Positions 32,940-42,557 of a stretch of DNA of 64,000 nt are shown in pieces; positions within the stretch are counted from its first letter, which is position 1; each line of letters begins with the position of its first letter. Below the pieces are notes generated by a model that saw only the letters and a list, made by a program, of their open reading frames with translations, had not been told where the DNA came from and searched no databases. A program made the translations under genes and the position numbers. The stretch is from Zobellella iuensis. Lineage in GTDB: Bacteria > Pseudomonadota > Gammaproteobacteria > Enterobacterales > Aeromonadaceae. The DNA lies in contig NZ_JAERTZ010000002.1 in NCBI RefSeq assembly GCF_016746085.1, positions 62,001-126,000 of the forward strand, written 5' to 3'.

Positions 32940-33941
32940 ATGAGAGGCCCGAGTCTTTCCCTGCTGGCCATGGCGCTGCTGTGGCCTTTGGCGTCGGACG
33001 CCAATATCTACCGTTATCGGGACGCCGCCGGCGTGGTGCACTATACCGATAACCGCCTGCATGCGGTGCAGTATGCCAACGACCGCTGGAGCCAGGACGC
33101 CGTCAACCGCGATGCCGTGCTGGTACGGGTGGTGGAAAAGCCCGACGGCCACTACTTCTTCGCCCTCAACCGGCTGCCCTCCCGGGCCGAGCTGACCTTT
33201 CGCTTCTCCGGCCTGGAAAACGTGCAGATCCCGGACGAGATGCAGCAGCTGATCCGGCTGCCGCCGCGGGAAGAGAAATTCGTGGGCAAGCTCAGTGCCC
33301 GGCAGGCCGGCAGTTGGCGCTACGACTACGGTTTTGCCTACACCGGCAACGCGCTACGGCCTGCGGCCAGCGCCGCCAAGGTGCAGAACATAGCCGGCTC
33401 CACCATAGTGAAGCCCGCGCCCGTGTCCTGGCAGCGGCCATCGACCCCTTCCTATTTTCCCCGGGCGGTGGACCTGGCCTCGCCGGTGGCCGGGCGCTAC
33501 CGGGTATCCCAGGGCTTCAACGGCGAGTTCAGCCACAACAGGCCCGCCAACCGCTATGCCCTGGACATTGCCCTGCCCATCGGCACGCCGCTGTACGCCA
33601 CCCGTGACGGCGTGGTGGCGGCGGCGGTGGATCATCATGTGGGCGGCGGCTTAAGGCCCGAATTCCGGGGCAAAACCAACTACCTGCGCCTGCGCCACGA
33701 CGACGGCACCATGACCCTCTATGCCCACTTGCATACCGGCTCCCTGCTGGTGAAGAAGGGGGACAGGGTGAGGGTCGGGCAGCGGGTGGCGGCATCCGGC
33801 AACACCGGTTATAGCTCGGGGCCCCATTTGCATCTGGCGGTGCAGTGGTACAACAACGGCCGGGTTGAATCCATCCCCTTTACCTTGCAGGGCCGAGCTC
33901 CCGAGGCGGGCACCTGGCTGCTGGCCCAGGGCTCGGAATAG
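32940..33941 (+). CDS. M23 family metallopeptidase (LytM-type) with N-terminal DUF4124-like region
   Basis: The 333-residue protein has an N-terminal signal (SLSLLAMALLWPLASDA), then NIYRYRDAAGVVHYTDNR, a DUF4124-type motif, a linker, and a C-terminal LytM domain with zinc ligands in HNRPANRYALD and HLHLAV. It should be exported and cleave peptidoglycan cross-bridges or act as a hydrolase regulator. GACGGA precedes the start. It ends just before an AT-rich stretch leading to the Nramp gene. Confidence 0.88.
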   Translation: MRGPSLSLLAMALLWPLASDANIYRYRDAAGVVHYTDNRLHAVQYANDRWSQDAVNRDAVLVRVVEKPDGHYFFALNRLPSRAELTFRFSGLENVQIPDEMQQLIRLPPREEKFVGKLSARQAGSWRYDYGFAYTGNALRPAASAAKVQNIAGSTIVKPAPVSWQRPSTPSYFPRAVDLASPVAGRYRVSQGFNGEFSHNRPANRYALDIALPIGTPLYATRDGVVAAAVDHHVGGGLRPEFRGKTNYLRLRHDDGTMTLYAHLHTGSLLVKKGDRVRVGQRVAASGNTGYSSGPHLHLAVQWYNNGRVESIPFTLQGRAPEAGTWLLAQGSE

Positions 33942-34178
33942 AGTAATAACGTAAAAATAACAAAAGTGATTAAATGTGGCATTTTTCTCCTTAATGAAAT
34001 ATTAAGCAGGAGAAGTTTTATTTTATTGAAGTTATGCGCTGTATTGTTTTATTTAATTGGTTTTACATGCTGAATGTAACCGTCTTTCGATAAAAAAATC
34101 AGTTGCTTTATGCTGTTTGCTATGGCTTTTTACTTGCCTTTTCCACATATTACCGAAGTAAAAAGGCAGGAAAGCAAG
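33942..34178. other. AT-rich leader between the M23 peptidase and the Nramp-family gene
   Basis: This 237-nt stretch is far lower in GC than its neighbours and contains the imperfect inverted repeat CTTAAT-GAAAT-ATTAAG near 33990. It probably contains the transporter promoter and a long 5' leader. I looked for manganese or magnesium riboswitch cores and saw none. Confidence 0.5.
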
Positions 34179-35474
34179 ATGGCAGAGTTAGTCGAGGTGG
34201 CGGAAAGCGGTCCGCGCAGCATAAGCCACTATATGCGGGTATTGGGCCCCGGCATTCTGGGCGCCGCCGCCGCCATCGGCGGTTCCCACCTGGTGGCCTC
34301 CACCCAGGCCGGCGCCATCTACGGCTGGCAGCTGGTGGGGCTGATTATCGTCGTCAACCTGCTGAAATATCCCTTCTTTCAAATTGGTGCCCGCTACACC
34401 ATGGCGGCGGACGAAACCCTGATCCAGGGCTATGACCGTATCGGCCGCGGCTATCTCTACCTGTTTACCGCCCTCAATATCTTTGCCTCCGTGGTCAGTA
34501 CCGCCGGGGTGGCCATGCTGTGCGGCAGTATCCTCGGCCTCTTTATCGGCGACAGCCTGAGCGTGACCCAGCTCAGCATGATAGTGCTGGCCGGCTCGCT
34601 GGTGTTCCTGATCACCGGCCACTACAAGACCCTGGATCGGGTAACCAAGTGGATTATCGTCGGCCTGGCGGTGGCCACCGTCACCGCGGTGTTTATCGCC
34701 CTCAACCAGGGCGGCGTGGCCACCCCCGACTTCGTGGCGCCCAGCCCCTGGAACCTGGCGGCGGTGGGTTTTCTGGTGGCGCTGATGGGCTGGATGCCGG
34801 CGCCCATCGAACTCTCTTCCTGGAACAGCGTCTGGCTTAGGCAGAAGAAAAAGGCCCTGGGCGATGAACTCGATTACAAGGACGCCCTGGTTGACTTCAA
34901 CGTGGGCTACATCACCTCCACCCTGTTGGCCATCGCCTTCGTCGCCCTCGGCGCCCTGGTGCTGCACGGCAGCGGCGAGAGCCTGGCCACTTCCGGCATC
35001 GCCTTCGCCCACCAACTGGTGAATGTGTACGCCAGCGTCATGGGCGACTGGAGCCGCTGGCTGATTGCGCTTATCGCCTTCCTGTGCATGTTTTCCACCA
35101 CAGTCACCGTGCTGGACGGCTACAGTCGGGCCCTGAGCGAGTGCTTCGTGCAACTGGGCCAGCAGAAAGGCAGCGGCCCCACCGGCCACGGTGCCCGCTA
35201 CACCTACCCGCTGATGGTGGTGATGGGGCTGGTAGGCGCCTTGATCATCATGTTCTTCAAGGGGGCCCTGCTGGCCATGCTGGAGTTCGCCATGATCTCC
35301 GCCTTTATCAGCGCCCTGGTGTTCGCCTGGCTGAACTACCGACTGATGAAACTGCCGCAGGTACCCGAGCGTTACCGTCTGGGCGGCGCCATGGTGGCCC
35401 TGAGCTGGGCCGGCATCCTGTTCTTCGCCGGCTTCAACCTGCTGTTCGGTTACTGGTACCTGTTCGTGAAATAA
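34179..35474 (+). CDS. Nramp-family transporter lacking the canonical DPGN motif
   Basis: The 431-residue, roughly 11-helix protein aligns with Nramp/MntH transporters, but the first helix reads GPGILGAAAAIGGSHLVAST where Mn2+/Fe2+ importers have DPGN, and helix 6 reads GWMPAPIELSSW where they have MPH. The helix 6 methionine is kept. This pattern belongs to divergent Nramp relatives whose substrates differ from manganese and iron (magnesium in one studied clade). AGGAAAGCAAG precedes this ATG, and the MAEL start is more natural than an upstream reading at 34110. Confidence 0.8.
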   Translation: MAELVEVAESGPRSISHYMRVLGPGILGAAAAIGGSHLVASTQAGAIYGWQLVGLIIVVNLLKYPFFQIGARYTMAADETLIQGYDRIGRGYLYLFTALNIFASVVSTAGVAMLCGSILGLFIGDSLSVTQLSMIVLAGSLVFLITGHYKTLDRVTKWIIVGLAVATVTAVFIALNQGGVATPDFVAPSPWNLAAVGFLVALMGWMPAPIELSSWNSVWLRQKKKALGDELDYKDALVDFNVGYITSTLLAIAFVALGALVLHGSGESLATSGIAFAHQLVNVYASVMGDWSRWLIALIAFLCMFSTTVTVLDGYSRALSECFVQLGQQKGSGPTGHGARYTYPLMVVMGLVGALIIMFFKGALLAMLEFAMISAFISALVFAWLNYRLMKLPQVPERYRLGGAMVALSWAGILFFAGFNLLFGYWYLFVK

Positions 35475-35526
35475 GGCCGACTGACCCTGTACTTCTATGG
35501 GAAATCATGGCCGGTGAGGAGATAGC

Positions 35527-36354
35527 ATGTCGTTTTTTAGCCGGCTGAAGGGCTGGCTGGGCCGGGAGCCCGGGCCGCACGAGCTCCTGCCCTGGCGGGA
35601 AGCGCTGGACCAGCTCCCCATACTGCAAGGCCTGGCGGAAGGGGAGCGGGTCCGCCTGTGCGAGCTGGGGGCCCAGCTGCTGGCGCGCAAGACCCTGACC
35701 CTGCTCGGGGTGGAACTCGCTCCGGCAGACAGGGCCGCCCTGGCGCTGCAGGCGGCGCTGCCCATACTGCACCTCGACCTGCAGTGGTACCGGGGCTTTC
35801 GCGAGATCATCATCATCCCCGAGCCGGTCACCCGGCGGGAGTCGGTGCAGGACGAGTTCGGCCTGGTCAGCGAGGTGGAGGAAGAGCACGCCGGCGAGTC
35901 CTGGCAGCAGGGCCCCCTGGTGCTGGCCTGGAGCGAACTGTGCCAGGACGGCGACTGGGACGGCTACAACCTGGTGATCCACGAACTGGCCCACAAGATG
36001 GACATGCTGGGCGGCGATGCCGACGGCGTGCCGCCCATGCGCCCCGGCATGGACATGGGGGCCTGGCGCGCCGACTTCCAGGCCGCCTTCGATTCCCTCT
36101 GCCGGCTCCTGGAGCGCGACGAAGAGCCGCCCATCGACCCCTATGCCGCCACCCATCCGGCCGAATTCCTGGCGGTGGCCTGCGAGCTGTTCTTTACCCG
36201 CCCGCGCCAGCTGGCGGCCGCCTACCCGGCGGTGCATCGCCAGCTGGTGGCCCTGTTCGGGCAGGATCCCCTGTTGCGCCAGCCGCAAGAGGAGGATGGT
36301 GACCAGGGCGGGCGCCATCATCCGGCCGAGCGCCATCCCCCGGAGATCTTGTAG
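35527..36354 (+). CDS. mtfA: M90 family zinc peptidase MtfA
   Basis: The 275-residue protein has the metallopeptidase motif VIHELAHKMDML and the downstream ATHPAEFLAVACELFFTRP with the third zinc ligand, as in MtfA. In Escherichia coli, MtfA binds the repressor Mlc and has aminopeptidase activity, linking it to PTS glucose regulation; that partner is not shown here. GGTGAGGAG precedes the start, 52 nt after the Nramp-family gene. The last 25 residues are rich in Gln, Glu and His and probably disordered. Confidence 0.92.
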   Translation: MSFFSRLKGWLGREPGPHELLPWREALDQLPILQGLAEGERVRLCELGAQLLARKTLTLLGVELAPADRAALALQAALPILHLDLQWYRGFREIIIIPEPVTRRESVQDEFGLVSEVEEEHAGESWQQGPLVLAWSELCQDGDWDGYNLVIHELAHKMDMLGGDADGVPPMRPGMDMGAWRADFQAAFDSLCRLLERDEEPPIDPYAATHPAEFLAVACELFFTRPRQLAAAYPAVHRQLVALFGQDPLLRQPQEEDGDQGGRHHPAERHPPEIL

Positions 36355-36902
36355 GGTCGAATGTAGTCGACCAACCCCGGCATCGGTGGCGAAGAGCCAT
36401 TGAAATGGCCCCTGCCTCGACCCACTCCCGGCCTCGGCGCGGCCATGCCCATGGCGAGCCCCTGATGGGGCTCTCGGTCCCCTTTGGCTACCCAGTCGCG
36501 GGTTCTGTGATCCTGCTCGCTAAACCACAGCTTTGCCGGCCATCGATAAGTGATACTTTATTGATTGAAAGCCACAGCCTATTAAGGCTCGAGGAAAGAT
36601 CGATTTATCTTTTTTCTGGCGAGTCAGTATAGTGCCTGAAGTGCTGTTACTTTCTTACGCTATCTTCCTCTCAATACTCGTCATCTGGTGGGTATCGTCG
36701 GAATTTCGACGTTAATAATGTTAAAAGGTATAACAACGTCGTTTTGATATAGGTGGAAGGTTTAGCACTGTTGTAAAAGAACGTAATTAGGCTGGAGCAA
36801 TAAAATGGCAAGGCTGCCTGGCAGTTGAAGGAACAGCTTGCCCGAAACCGGACGCGCCTCGTCGGTATCCGGTGCGATATCAACATTAATCAGGGAATTA
36901 TT
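36355..36902. other. Long intergenic region upstream of pntAB
   Basis: The first half is GC-rich with a hairpin (GAGCCCC and GGGGCTC, 36456-36473) that has no T run; the second half is AT-rich and should hold the pntAB promoter. Short open frames (for example 36405-36632) lack ribosome sites and recognisable products. No gene is supported. Confidence 0.55.
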
Positions 36903-38426
36903 ATGTTAATTGGAATTCCAAGGGAAACGCTTAGCGGCGAGACTCGGGTGGCGGCGACCCCCAAGTCGGTCGAACAGCTGCGCAAACTGGGTTTTGAGGT
37001 CGGCATCGAGCAGGGTGCGGGCACCAAGGCCAGCTTCGAGGATACGGCCTACCAGGCCGCCGGTGCCAAACTGATCAGCGCCGACGACGTCTGGCAAGCC
37101 GCCATCATCTACAAGGTCAACGCTCCCACCGCCGAAGAAATCGAGCGGCTGCAGGCCGGCACCACCCTGGTCAGCTTTATCTGGCCGGCGCAAAACCCCG
37201 AACTGGTGGAACAACTCAGGGCCAAGGGCGTGACCGTGATGGCCATGGACATGGTGCCGCGTATTTCCCGCGCCCAGTCGCTGGATGCCCTGTCTTCCAT
37301 GGCCAACATCGCCGGCTACCGGGCGGTGGTGGAAGCCGCCCACGAGTTCGGCCGCTTCTTCACCGGCCAGATCACCGCCGCCGGCAAGGTACCGCCCGCC
37401 AAGGTGCTGGTGATCGGTGCCGGCGTGGCCGGCCTGGCCGCCATCGGTGCCGCCGGCTCCCTGGGCGCCATCGTGCGTGCCTTCGACACCCGCCCCGAGG
37501 TAAAAGAGCAGATCAACTCCATGGGTGCCGAGTTCCTGGAGCTGGACTACGAGGAAGAGGCCGACTCTTCCGACGGTTACGCCAAGGAAATGAGCAAGGC
37601 CTTTATCGATGCCGAAATGGCATTGTTCCTGGCCCAGGCCAAGGAAGTGGACATCATCATCACCACCGCGCTTATCCCCGGCAAGCCCGCACCCAAGCTG
37701 ATCACCGCCGAAATGGTGGCGGCCATGGCTCCGGGCTCGGTGATCGTGGATCTGGCGGCGCAAAACGGCGGCAACTGCGAGCTGACCAAGCCCGGCGAGC
37801 TGTTCGTGTCCGACAACGGCGTGAAAGTGATCGGTTATACCGATCTCAACGGCCGCCTGCCGACCCAGTCCTCCACCCTGTACGCCACCAACCTGGTCAA
37901 CCTGGCCAAGCTGCTGTGCAAGGAGAAGGACGGCAACATCAAGGTCGACTTCGACGACGTGGTGCTGCGCAACATGACGGTGGTGAAGGACGGTGAAGTC
38001 ACCTTCCCGCCGCCCGCCATCAGCGTGTCCGCCGCGCCCAAGGCCAAGGCGGCCCAGCCTCATGCCGAGCCCCACGCCAAGAAGCCGAGCAACCTCAAGT
38101 ACTACCTGGGCGGCGCCGGTGTGGTGCTGTTCGCCTGGCTGTCGGCGGTGGCCCCGCTCGAGTTCCTGTCCCATGTCACCGTGTTCGTGCTGGCCTGTAT
38201 CGTGGGCTACTACGTGATCTGGAATGTGTCCCACTCGCTGCACACCCCGCTGATGTCGGTCACCAACGCCATTTCGGGGATCATCGTGGTCGGGGCCCTG
38301 TCCCAGGTGGGAACCGGTGGCTTTGTCACCTTCCTCGCCTTTATCGCGGTATTGATCGCCTCCATCAACGTGTTTGGCGGCTTTACCGTAACCCACCGTA
38401 TGCTGAAGATGTTTAGAAAGGGCTAA
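36903..38426 (+). CDS. pntA: NAD(P) transhydrogenase subunit alpha
   Basis: The 507-residue protein has the NAD(H)-binding domain I ([49 protein letters not shown]) and, after an Ala/Lys-rich linker around residue 385, four hydrophobic helices of the proton channel. This single-chain alpha form matches Escherichia coli PntA (510). The enzyme uses proton motive force to make NADPH. The start at MLIGIPRE is set by homology; an upstream in-frame ATG at 36825 would add an unrelated stretch. Confidence 0.96.
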   Translation: MLIGIPRETLSGETRVAATPKSVEQLRKLGFEVGIEQGAGTKASFEDTAYQAAGAKLISADDVWQAAIIYKVNAPTAEEIERLQAGTTLVSFIWPAQNPELVEQLRAKGVTVMAMDMVPRISRAQSLDALSSMANIAGYRAVVEAAHEFGRFFTGQITAAGKVPPAKVLVIGAGVAGLAAIGAAGSLGAIVRAFDTRPEVKEQINSMGAEFLELDYEEEADSSDGYAKEMSKAFIDAEMALFLAQAKEVDIIITTALIPGKPAPKLITAEMVAAMAPGSVIVDLAAQNGGNCELTKPGELFVSDNGVKVIGYTDLNGRLPTQSSTLYATNLVNLAKLLCKEKDGNIKVDFDDVVLRNMTVVKDGEVTFPPPAISVSAAPKAKAAQPHAEPHAKKPSNLKYYLGGAGVVLFAWLSAVAPLEFLSHVTVFVLACIVGYYVIWNVSHSLHTPLMSVTNAISGIIVVGALSQVGTGGFVTFLAFIAVLIASINVFGGFTVTHRMLKMFRKG

Positions 38427-38430
38427 TGGA

Positions 38431-39807
38431 ATGTCACAAGGACTTGTAACTGCGTCTTATATTATCGCCGCCGTGTGCTTCATTCTGAGCCTGGCGGGTC
38501 TGTCCAAGCAGGAATCGGCCAAGGCCGGTAACTGGTACGGTGTGGCCGGTATGGCCATCGCTCTGGTAGCCACCATCTTCAACCCCGAAGTGACCGGCCT
38601 GGGCTGGATCATCCTGGCCATGGTCATCGGTGCCGCCATCGGTATCCGCCTTGCGCTCAAGGTGGAAATGACCGAAATGCCGGAACTGATCGCCATGCTG
38701 CACAGCTTCGTGGGCCTGGCGGCGGTGTTCGTGGGCTATAACACCTACATGGACCATGAAGAGATGTTCGGCGCCATGCTGAATATCCACAACACCGAAG
38801 TCTTCCTCGGCGTGTTCATCGGTGCCGTCACCTTCACCGGCTCCATCGTCGCCTTCTGCAAGCTGCGCGGCCTGGTCTCGTCCAAGCCGCTGATGCTGCC
38901 GCACCGCCACAAGCTGAACCTGCTGGCGGTGGTGGTGTCCGCCCTGCTGCTGATCTGGTTCGTGCAGGTGGAAGGTTCCAGCTTCGCCCTGCTGGTGATG
39001 ACCCTGATCGCCCTGGCCTTCGGCTGGCACCTGGTGGCCAGCATCGGCGGCGCCGACATGCCGGTGGTGATCTCCATGCTCAACTCCTACTCCGGCTGGG
39101 CGGCGGCGGCGGCGGGCTTTATGCTCTCCAACGACCTGCTGATCGTCGTCGGCGCCCTGGTGGGATCAAGCGGTGCCATCCTGTCCTACATCATGTGCCG
39201 GGCCATGAACCGCTCCTTCGTGTCCGTTATCGCCGGCGGCTTCGGCTCCGACGGTGCCGTGAGCAGCGGTGAAGAGGAAGACGGCGAATACACCGAGGTG
39301 AACGCCGAGGACGTGGCCGAAATGCTGAAGAACTCCAGCTCGGTGATCATCACCCCCGGATACGGTATGGCGGTGGCCCAGGCCCAGTACCCGGTGGCGG
39401 ATCTGGTGTCCAAGCTGCGGGCGGCGGGCGTCAAGGTGCGCTTCGGCATCCACCCGGTGGCGGGTCGTCTGCCCGGCCATATGAACGTGCTGCTGGCCGA
39501 GGCCAAGGTGCCTTACGACATAGTGCTGGAAATGGACGAGATCAACGACGACTTCGACGACACCGACACCGTGCTGGTGATCGGTGCCAACGATACCGTC
39601 AACCCGGCGGCCAACGAAGACCCGGCCAGCCCCATCGCCGGCATGCCGGTGCTGGAAGTGTGGAAGGCCCAGCAGGTGGTGGTGTTCAAGCGCTCCATGA
39701 ACACCGGCTACGCCGGGGTACAGAACCCGCTGTTCTTCCGCGAAAACAGCGTCATGCTGTTCGGCGACGCCAAAGACAGCGTGGACAATATCCTGAAAGC
39801 ACTGTAA
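38431..39807 (+). CDS. pntB: NAD(P) transhydrogenase subunit beta
   Basis: The 458-residue protein has about nine membrane helices and the C-terminal NADP(H) domain III ([58 protein letters not shown]). It starts 4 nt after the pntA stop. An acidic loop [13 protein letters not shown] precedes domain III. Confidence 0.97.
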   Translation: MSQGLVTASYIIAAVCFILSLAGLSKQESAKAGNWYGVAGMAIALVATIFNPEVTGLGWIILAMVIGAAIGIRLALKVEMTEMPELIAMLHSFVGLAAVFVGYNTYMDHEEMFGAMLNIHNTEVFLGVFIGAVTFTGSIVAFCKLRGLVSSKPLMLPHRHKLNLLAVVVSALLLIWFVQVEGSSFALLVMTLIALAFGWHLVASIGGADMPVVISMLNSYSGWAAAAAGFMLSNDLLIVVGALVGSSGAILSYIMCRAMNRSFVSVIAGGFGSDGAVSSGEEEDGEYTEVNAEDVAEMLKNSSSVIITPGYGMAVAQAQYPVADLVSKLRAAGVKVRFGIHPVAGRLPGHMNVLLAEAKVPYDIVLEMDEINDDFDDTDTVLVIGANDTVNPAANEDPASPIAGMPVLEVWKAQQVVVFKRSMNTGYAGVQNPLFFRENSVMLFGDAKDSVDNILKAL

Positions 39808-39832
39808 GCCGTTGCAGACTGTCAACGATAAA

Positions 39833-39859
39833 AAAGGGAGCTTCGGCTCCCTTTGTTGT
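39833..39859 (+). terminator. pntAB terminator
   Basis: AAAGGGAGC and GCTCCCTTT arms with a stable TTCG loop, ending in CCCTTTGTTGT. The group II intron fragment begins directly after it. Confidence 0.88.
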
Positions 39860-39930
39860 GTGCGCCCGGCACGGGTGCACTCCTGGAGGTGCAAGTCCTC
39901 CCGCGAGCTGGCCACAGCGCGCCATGGGAT
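39860..39930 (+). ncRNA. 5' end fragment of a group II intron
   Basis: GTGCGCCCGG-CAC-GGGTGC followed by TGGAGGTGCAAGTCCTCC is the conserved 5' end of bacterial group II introns (Ll.LtrB begins GTGCGCCCAGATAGGGTG), including the early paired stem. It starts immediately after a transcription terminator, the usual landing site of class C introns. No maturase gene or domain V was seen nearby, so it is a truncated relic. It stops just before the lysR remnant. Confidence 0.72.
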
Positions 39931-39933
39931 AGC

Positions 39934-40224
39934 TCACCTTGCATCGGAATACTGCCCGCCTTTGAACGGCAGTTTCTTCAGGTGCTCGATAAAGGTGGCG
40001 AGGATGGGAGAGGCGTTGTCTTTGCGGTAGTTGGCATAGAGGCCCTACAACGGCAGTTCGGGCTTCATCGGCTTGAGCACCACGTTTTCCTGCCCGATGG
40101 GGGTGATGTAGGTGGGGAGTATGCTGCAGCCCATGCCGATATTGACCAGGTTAATGTTCAGCAGGATGTTGTCGGCCTGCTGCACGATATTGAGGTGGAT
40201 ACCGTTTTGCTCTGCAAACGCCGG
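39934..40224 (-). pseudogene. lysR-family regulator remnant (C-terminal part, internal stop)
   Basis: Minus-strand codons read PAFAEQNGIHLNIVQQADN...NIGMGCSILPTYITPI...VVLKPMKPELPL-stop-GLYANYRKDNASPILATFIEHLKKL, the end of a LysR effector domain. A TAG at 40047-40045 interrupts it, probably a CAG to TAG change. The N-terminal DNA-binding half is missing; the break lies at a 14-bp inverted repeat. Confidence 0.85.
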
Positions 40225-40251
40225 GAGCTCCGCTTTGGCGGAGCTCCCGGC
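40220..40251. repeat. 14-bp perfect inverted repeat at the lysR pseudogene break
   Basis: GCCGGGAGCTCCGC and GCGGAGCTCCCGGC with a TTTG loop. It has no T run on either side. It may be the mesD terminator in a weak form or the scar of a recombination that removed the rest of lysR. Confidence 0.7.
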
Positions 40252-40364
40252 ATTAAATGAGGGATGGCTGAGGTGCTTTGCCCATCTGTTTTCCCTCGAG
40301 TCCGTTTGTTGAAGGATCGGAGCATGAAGGAAACAGATAGTTCACTGATTTAGGAAACAGCGCC

Positions 40365-41393
40365 CTAGGCCGAGAGTTCTCTTCGGAGGATGTCTGCTCC
40401 TGCACTTAAGGCATTTAGCTTGGCTCTTGCTACTCGACGAGACAAGGGGGCCATGCCACAGTTGGTACAAGGGTAGAGCTTGTCGGCATCTACAAACTCA
40501 AGTGCTTTTCGTAGGGTATTGGCGACTTCCTCTGGCGTCTCGATGGTATTGGTTGCAACATCAATGGCCCCGACCATCACCTTTTTACCTCGAATGAGTT
40601 CAAGCAGCTCGATTGGGACACGGGAGTTGTGACACTCTAATGAGATAATATCGATATTAGACTTTTTCAGTTTGGGGAAGACTTCTTCATATTGTCTCCA
40701 CTCGGAGCCTAACGTCTTCTTCCAATCGGTATTGGCTTTGATGCCATAACCATAGCAAATATGTACGGCGGTTTCACATTTAAGGCCTTCAATTGCTCTT
40801 TCTAAAGCAGCAATCCCCCAATCATTTACCTCATCAAAAAACACATTAAATGCAGGCTCGTCAAATTGGATAATATCAACACCAGCCGCCTCTAATTCCT
40901 TGGCTTCTTGATTGAGTATTTTGGCAAATTCCCAGGCCAATTTTTCGCGGCTTTTATAATGGTCATCATAAAGCGTATCTATCATGGTCATGGGGCCTGG
41001 CAGGGCCCATTTGATGGGTTGCCTGGTTTGCTGACGTAAAAACTTGGCATCTTCAACAAACACCGGCTTCTGGCGACTGACTGCACCAACGACCGTCGGT
41101 ACACTCGCATCATAGCGATCACGAATTTTAACGGTCTTACGTTTCTCAAAATCAACACCGCTGAGGTGCTCAATAAACGTAGTTACAAAATGTTGGCGTG
41201 TTTGCTCGCCATCACTGACAATATCAATGCCTGCTTGTTGCTGCTCTTGCAACGACACACGTAAAGCATCGTGTTTACCCTCAATCAACTCCTCTTCTTG
41301 CAATTTCCAGGGTGACCAAAGTGTCTCAGGTTGTGCAAGCCAGGAAGGTTTGGGTAAACTGCCCGCAGTTGAAGTGGGTAATAATTTTTTCAT
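40365..41393 (-). CDS. mesD: Core methionine synthase MesD (folate-independent type)
   Basis: The 342-residue protein equals only the C-terminal catalytic half of MetE. Zinc ligands are readable: His211 and Cys213 (VHICYG), Glu253 (SLECHNS) and Cys312 (TNCGM). It lacks the N-terminal folate-binding half. It is encoded directly downstream of a DUF1852 gene, the arrangement known for the MesD/MesX pair, in which MesD needs MesX and oxygen to methylate homocysteine with an unknown donor. The ribosome site is poor; the start is fixed by the PTSTAGSLPKP N-terminus. GC content is well below the window average, indicating transfer. Confidence 0.88.
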   Translation of the reverse strand: MKKLLPTSTAGSLPKPSWLAQPETLWSPWKLQEEELIEGKHDALRVSLQEQQQAGIDIVSDGEQTRQHFVTTFIEHLSGVDFEKRKTVKIRDRYDASVPTVVGAVSRQKPVFVEDAKFLRQQTRQPIKWALPGPMTMIDTLYDDHYKSREKLAWEFAKILNQEAKELEAAGVDIIQFDEPAFNVFFDEVNDWGIAALERAIEGLKCETAVHICYGYGIKANTDWKKTLGSEWRQYEEVFPKLKKSNIDIISLECHNSRVPIELLELIRGKKVMVGAIDVATNTIETPEEVANTLRKALEFVDADKLYPCTNCGMAPLSRRVARAKLNALSAGADILRRELSA

Positions 41394-41419
41394 GATAAAT
41401 ACCGTTATATTCTCGTTGA

Positions 41420-42403
41420 TTATAAAGCGTAATTGGCAGACCATTGCTCAAGGATAGACTGGTATGGCTTGATGAAGTTCTCCTCAGCAAGTTTCCCCTG
41501 CTTGATAGCTAACTGGCTACGCTCTTCTCGATCATAAACAATTTGAGTTAATGAGTGATCCCGGTTCTTCAAATCCGGTTTGTAGCATTTTCCTGCTGCA
41601 GCGTTAGCATTATAAATCTCGGGACGGTAAATTTTTTGAAAAGTTTCCATTGTGCTGATGGTGCTGATAAGTTCAAGATTGCTGTAATCATTAAGCAAAT
41701 CACCAAAGAAGTAAAAAGCCAGAGGCGCAACGCTATTGGGTGGCATAAAATAGCGAACCTTCAACCCCATCTTCTTGAAGTACTGCTCAGTCAAGGATGA
41801 TTCATTGGGCAGGTACTCAATACCCAGTATGGGGTGATGGTTCTCAGTTTGATGATAGGTTTTGTTATCGGAAACACTGAGGCATATCACAGGCAGTTTA
41901 GTAAAGTTCTGCTTGTAGGCATCGGAATTAACAAAACATTTAAAAAGTTTGCCGTGCAGATCGCCAAAGTTTTCCGGAATACTGAAGCCTGGCTTGTCCT
42001 TGTTATGCTCCAGTAGCAGCACACTGAAGTCATAATCCCGCACGTACGAGGAGAAGTTATTCCCTACAATGCCTTCAATGCGTTTTTTGGTTTTGTGATC
42101 AACGATATTCGTCTTCAATATTTCGATAGTAGGGAAACTTTTGCCATTACCTTCGTGATCAATATCCATATCAACGGAAATGATTTCAAGTTCAACTGAA
42201 TAACGATCCGCTTTCGGATTATCCCAGTTAGCCAAGGAATTAAATTGATTATCAATCATCGTTAAGGCGTTACGCAAGTTTTCCTGGCGGCTCTCTCCTC
42301 TGGCCAGGTTAGCAAAGTTGGTGGTAATACGCGTACTGTCAGAGGGCTGATAGTTTTCATCGAAAGCAATGCTGTTGATGGTAAATTTAAATTCGTTATT
42401 CAT
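41420..42403 (-). CDS. mesX: MesX (DUF1852), partner of the core methionine synthase
   Basis: The 327-residue soluble protein belongs to DUF1852, known as MesX. It is required by MesD in Acinetobacter and is proposed to help supply the methyl group in an oxygen-dependent way. Readable features are FTINSIAFDENYQPSDSTRITTNFANLARG at the start, NWDNPKADRYSVELEIISVD, and a C-terminal DREERSQLAIKQGKLAEENFIKPYQ. CAGGAC precedes the start. It lies 26 nt upstream of mesD in one operon; upstream are MetJ-type boxes and a promoter. Low GC, like mesD. Confidence 0.87.
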   Translation of the reverse strand: MNNEFKFTINSIAFDENYQPSDSTRITTNFANLARGESRQENLRNALTMIDNQFNSLANWDNPKADRYSVELEIISVDMDIDHEGNGKSFPTIEILKTNIVDHKTKKRIEGIVGNNFSSYVRDYDFSVLLLEHNKDKPGFSIPENFGDLHGKLFKCFVNSDAYKQNFTKLPVICLSVSDNKTYHQTENHHPILGIEYLPNESSLTEQYFKKMGLKVRYFMPPNSVAPLAFYFFGDLLNDYSNLELISTISTMETFQKIYRPEIYNANAAAGKCYKPDLKNRDHSLTQIVYDREERSQLAIKQGKLAEENFIKPYQSILEQWSANYAL

Positions 42404-42476
42404 AATGTCCTGGCACCCCATTTCCCGCACTAAAATCTGAATCTGTTTATGGCTCTTTCTGGACTTGATGATTTTC

Positions 42477-42508
42477 TGTTATCTAGAAGTCCAGATGTCT
42501 AGAGCTAA
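42477..42508. promoter_or_regulatory. MetJ operator (tandem met boxes) upstream of mesX
   Basis: Two adjacent 8-mers AGAAGTCC and AGATGTCT (42485-42500) match the AGACGTCT met box at 6 and 7 of 8 positions; weaker boxes flank them in register. Arrays of this kind bind MetJ with S-adenosylmethionine. They lie just downstream of the mesX promoter, so MetJ would block transcription when methionine is plentiful. Confidence 0.7.
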
Positions 42509-42518
42509 GCATGGCTAT

Positions 42519-42545
42519 GTTATACAGGGGGCGTCATATGATCAA
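42519..42545 (-). promoter_or_regulatory. mesXD promoter
   Basis: Minus-strand TTGATC and TATAAC spaced by 15 nt, about 110 nt before the mesX start. The spacing is short, which may make it activator-dependent. Confidence 0.45.
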
Positions 42546-42557
42546 AAGTGATTTTAT

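Noticed and set aside
33942-34178. Manganese or magnesium riboswitch upstream of the Nramp-family gene
   Set aside because: No recognisable yybP-ykoY or M-box core was seen; the stretch is simply AT-rich with one weak inverted repeat.
36405-36632. 75-codon frame in the pntAB upstream region
   Set aside because: No ribosome site, no recognisable features and composition unlike neighbouring genes.
40220-40251. Intrinsic terminator for mesD
   Set aside because: The stem is excellent but neither side has a U run, and it lies 114 nt beyond the mesD stop; termination there is unproven.
39853-40260. 135-codon plus-strand frame after pntB
   Set aside because: It runs antisense to a clear lysR pseudogene and through the group II intron relic, with no ribosome site.
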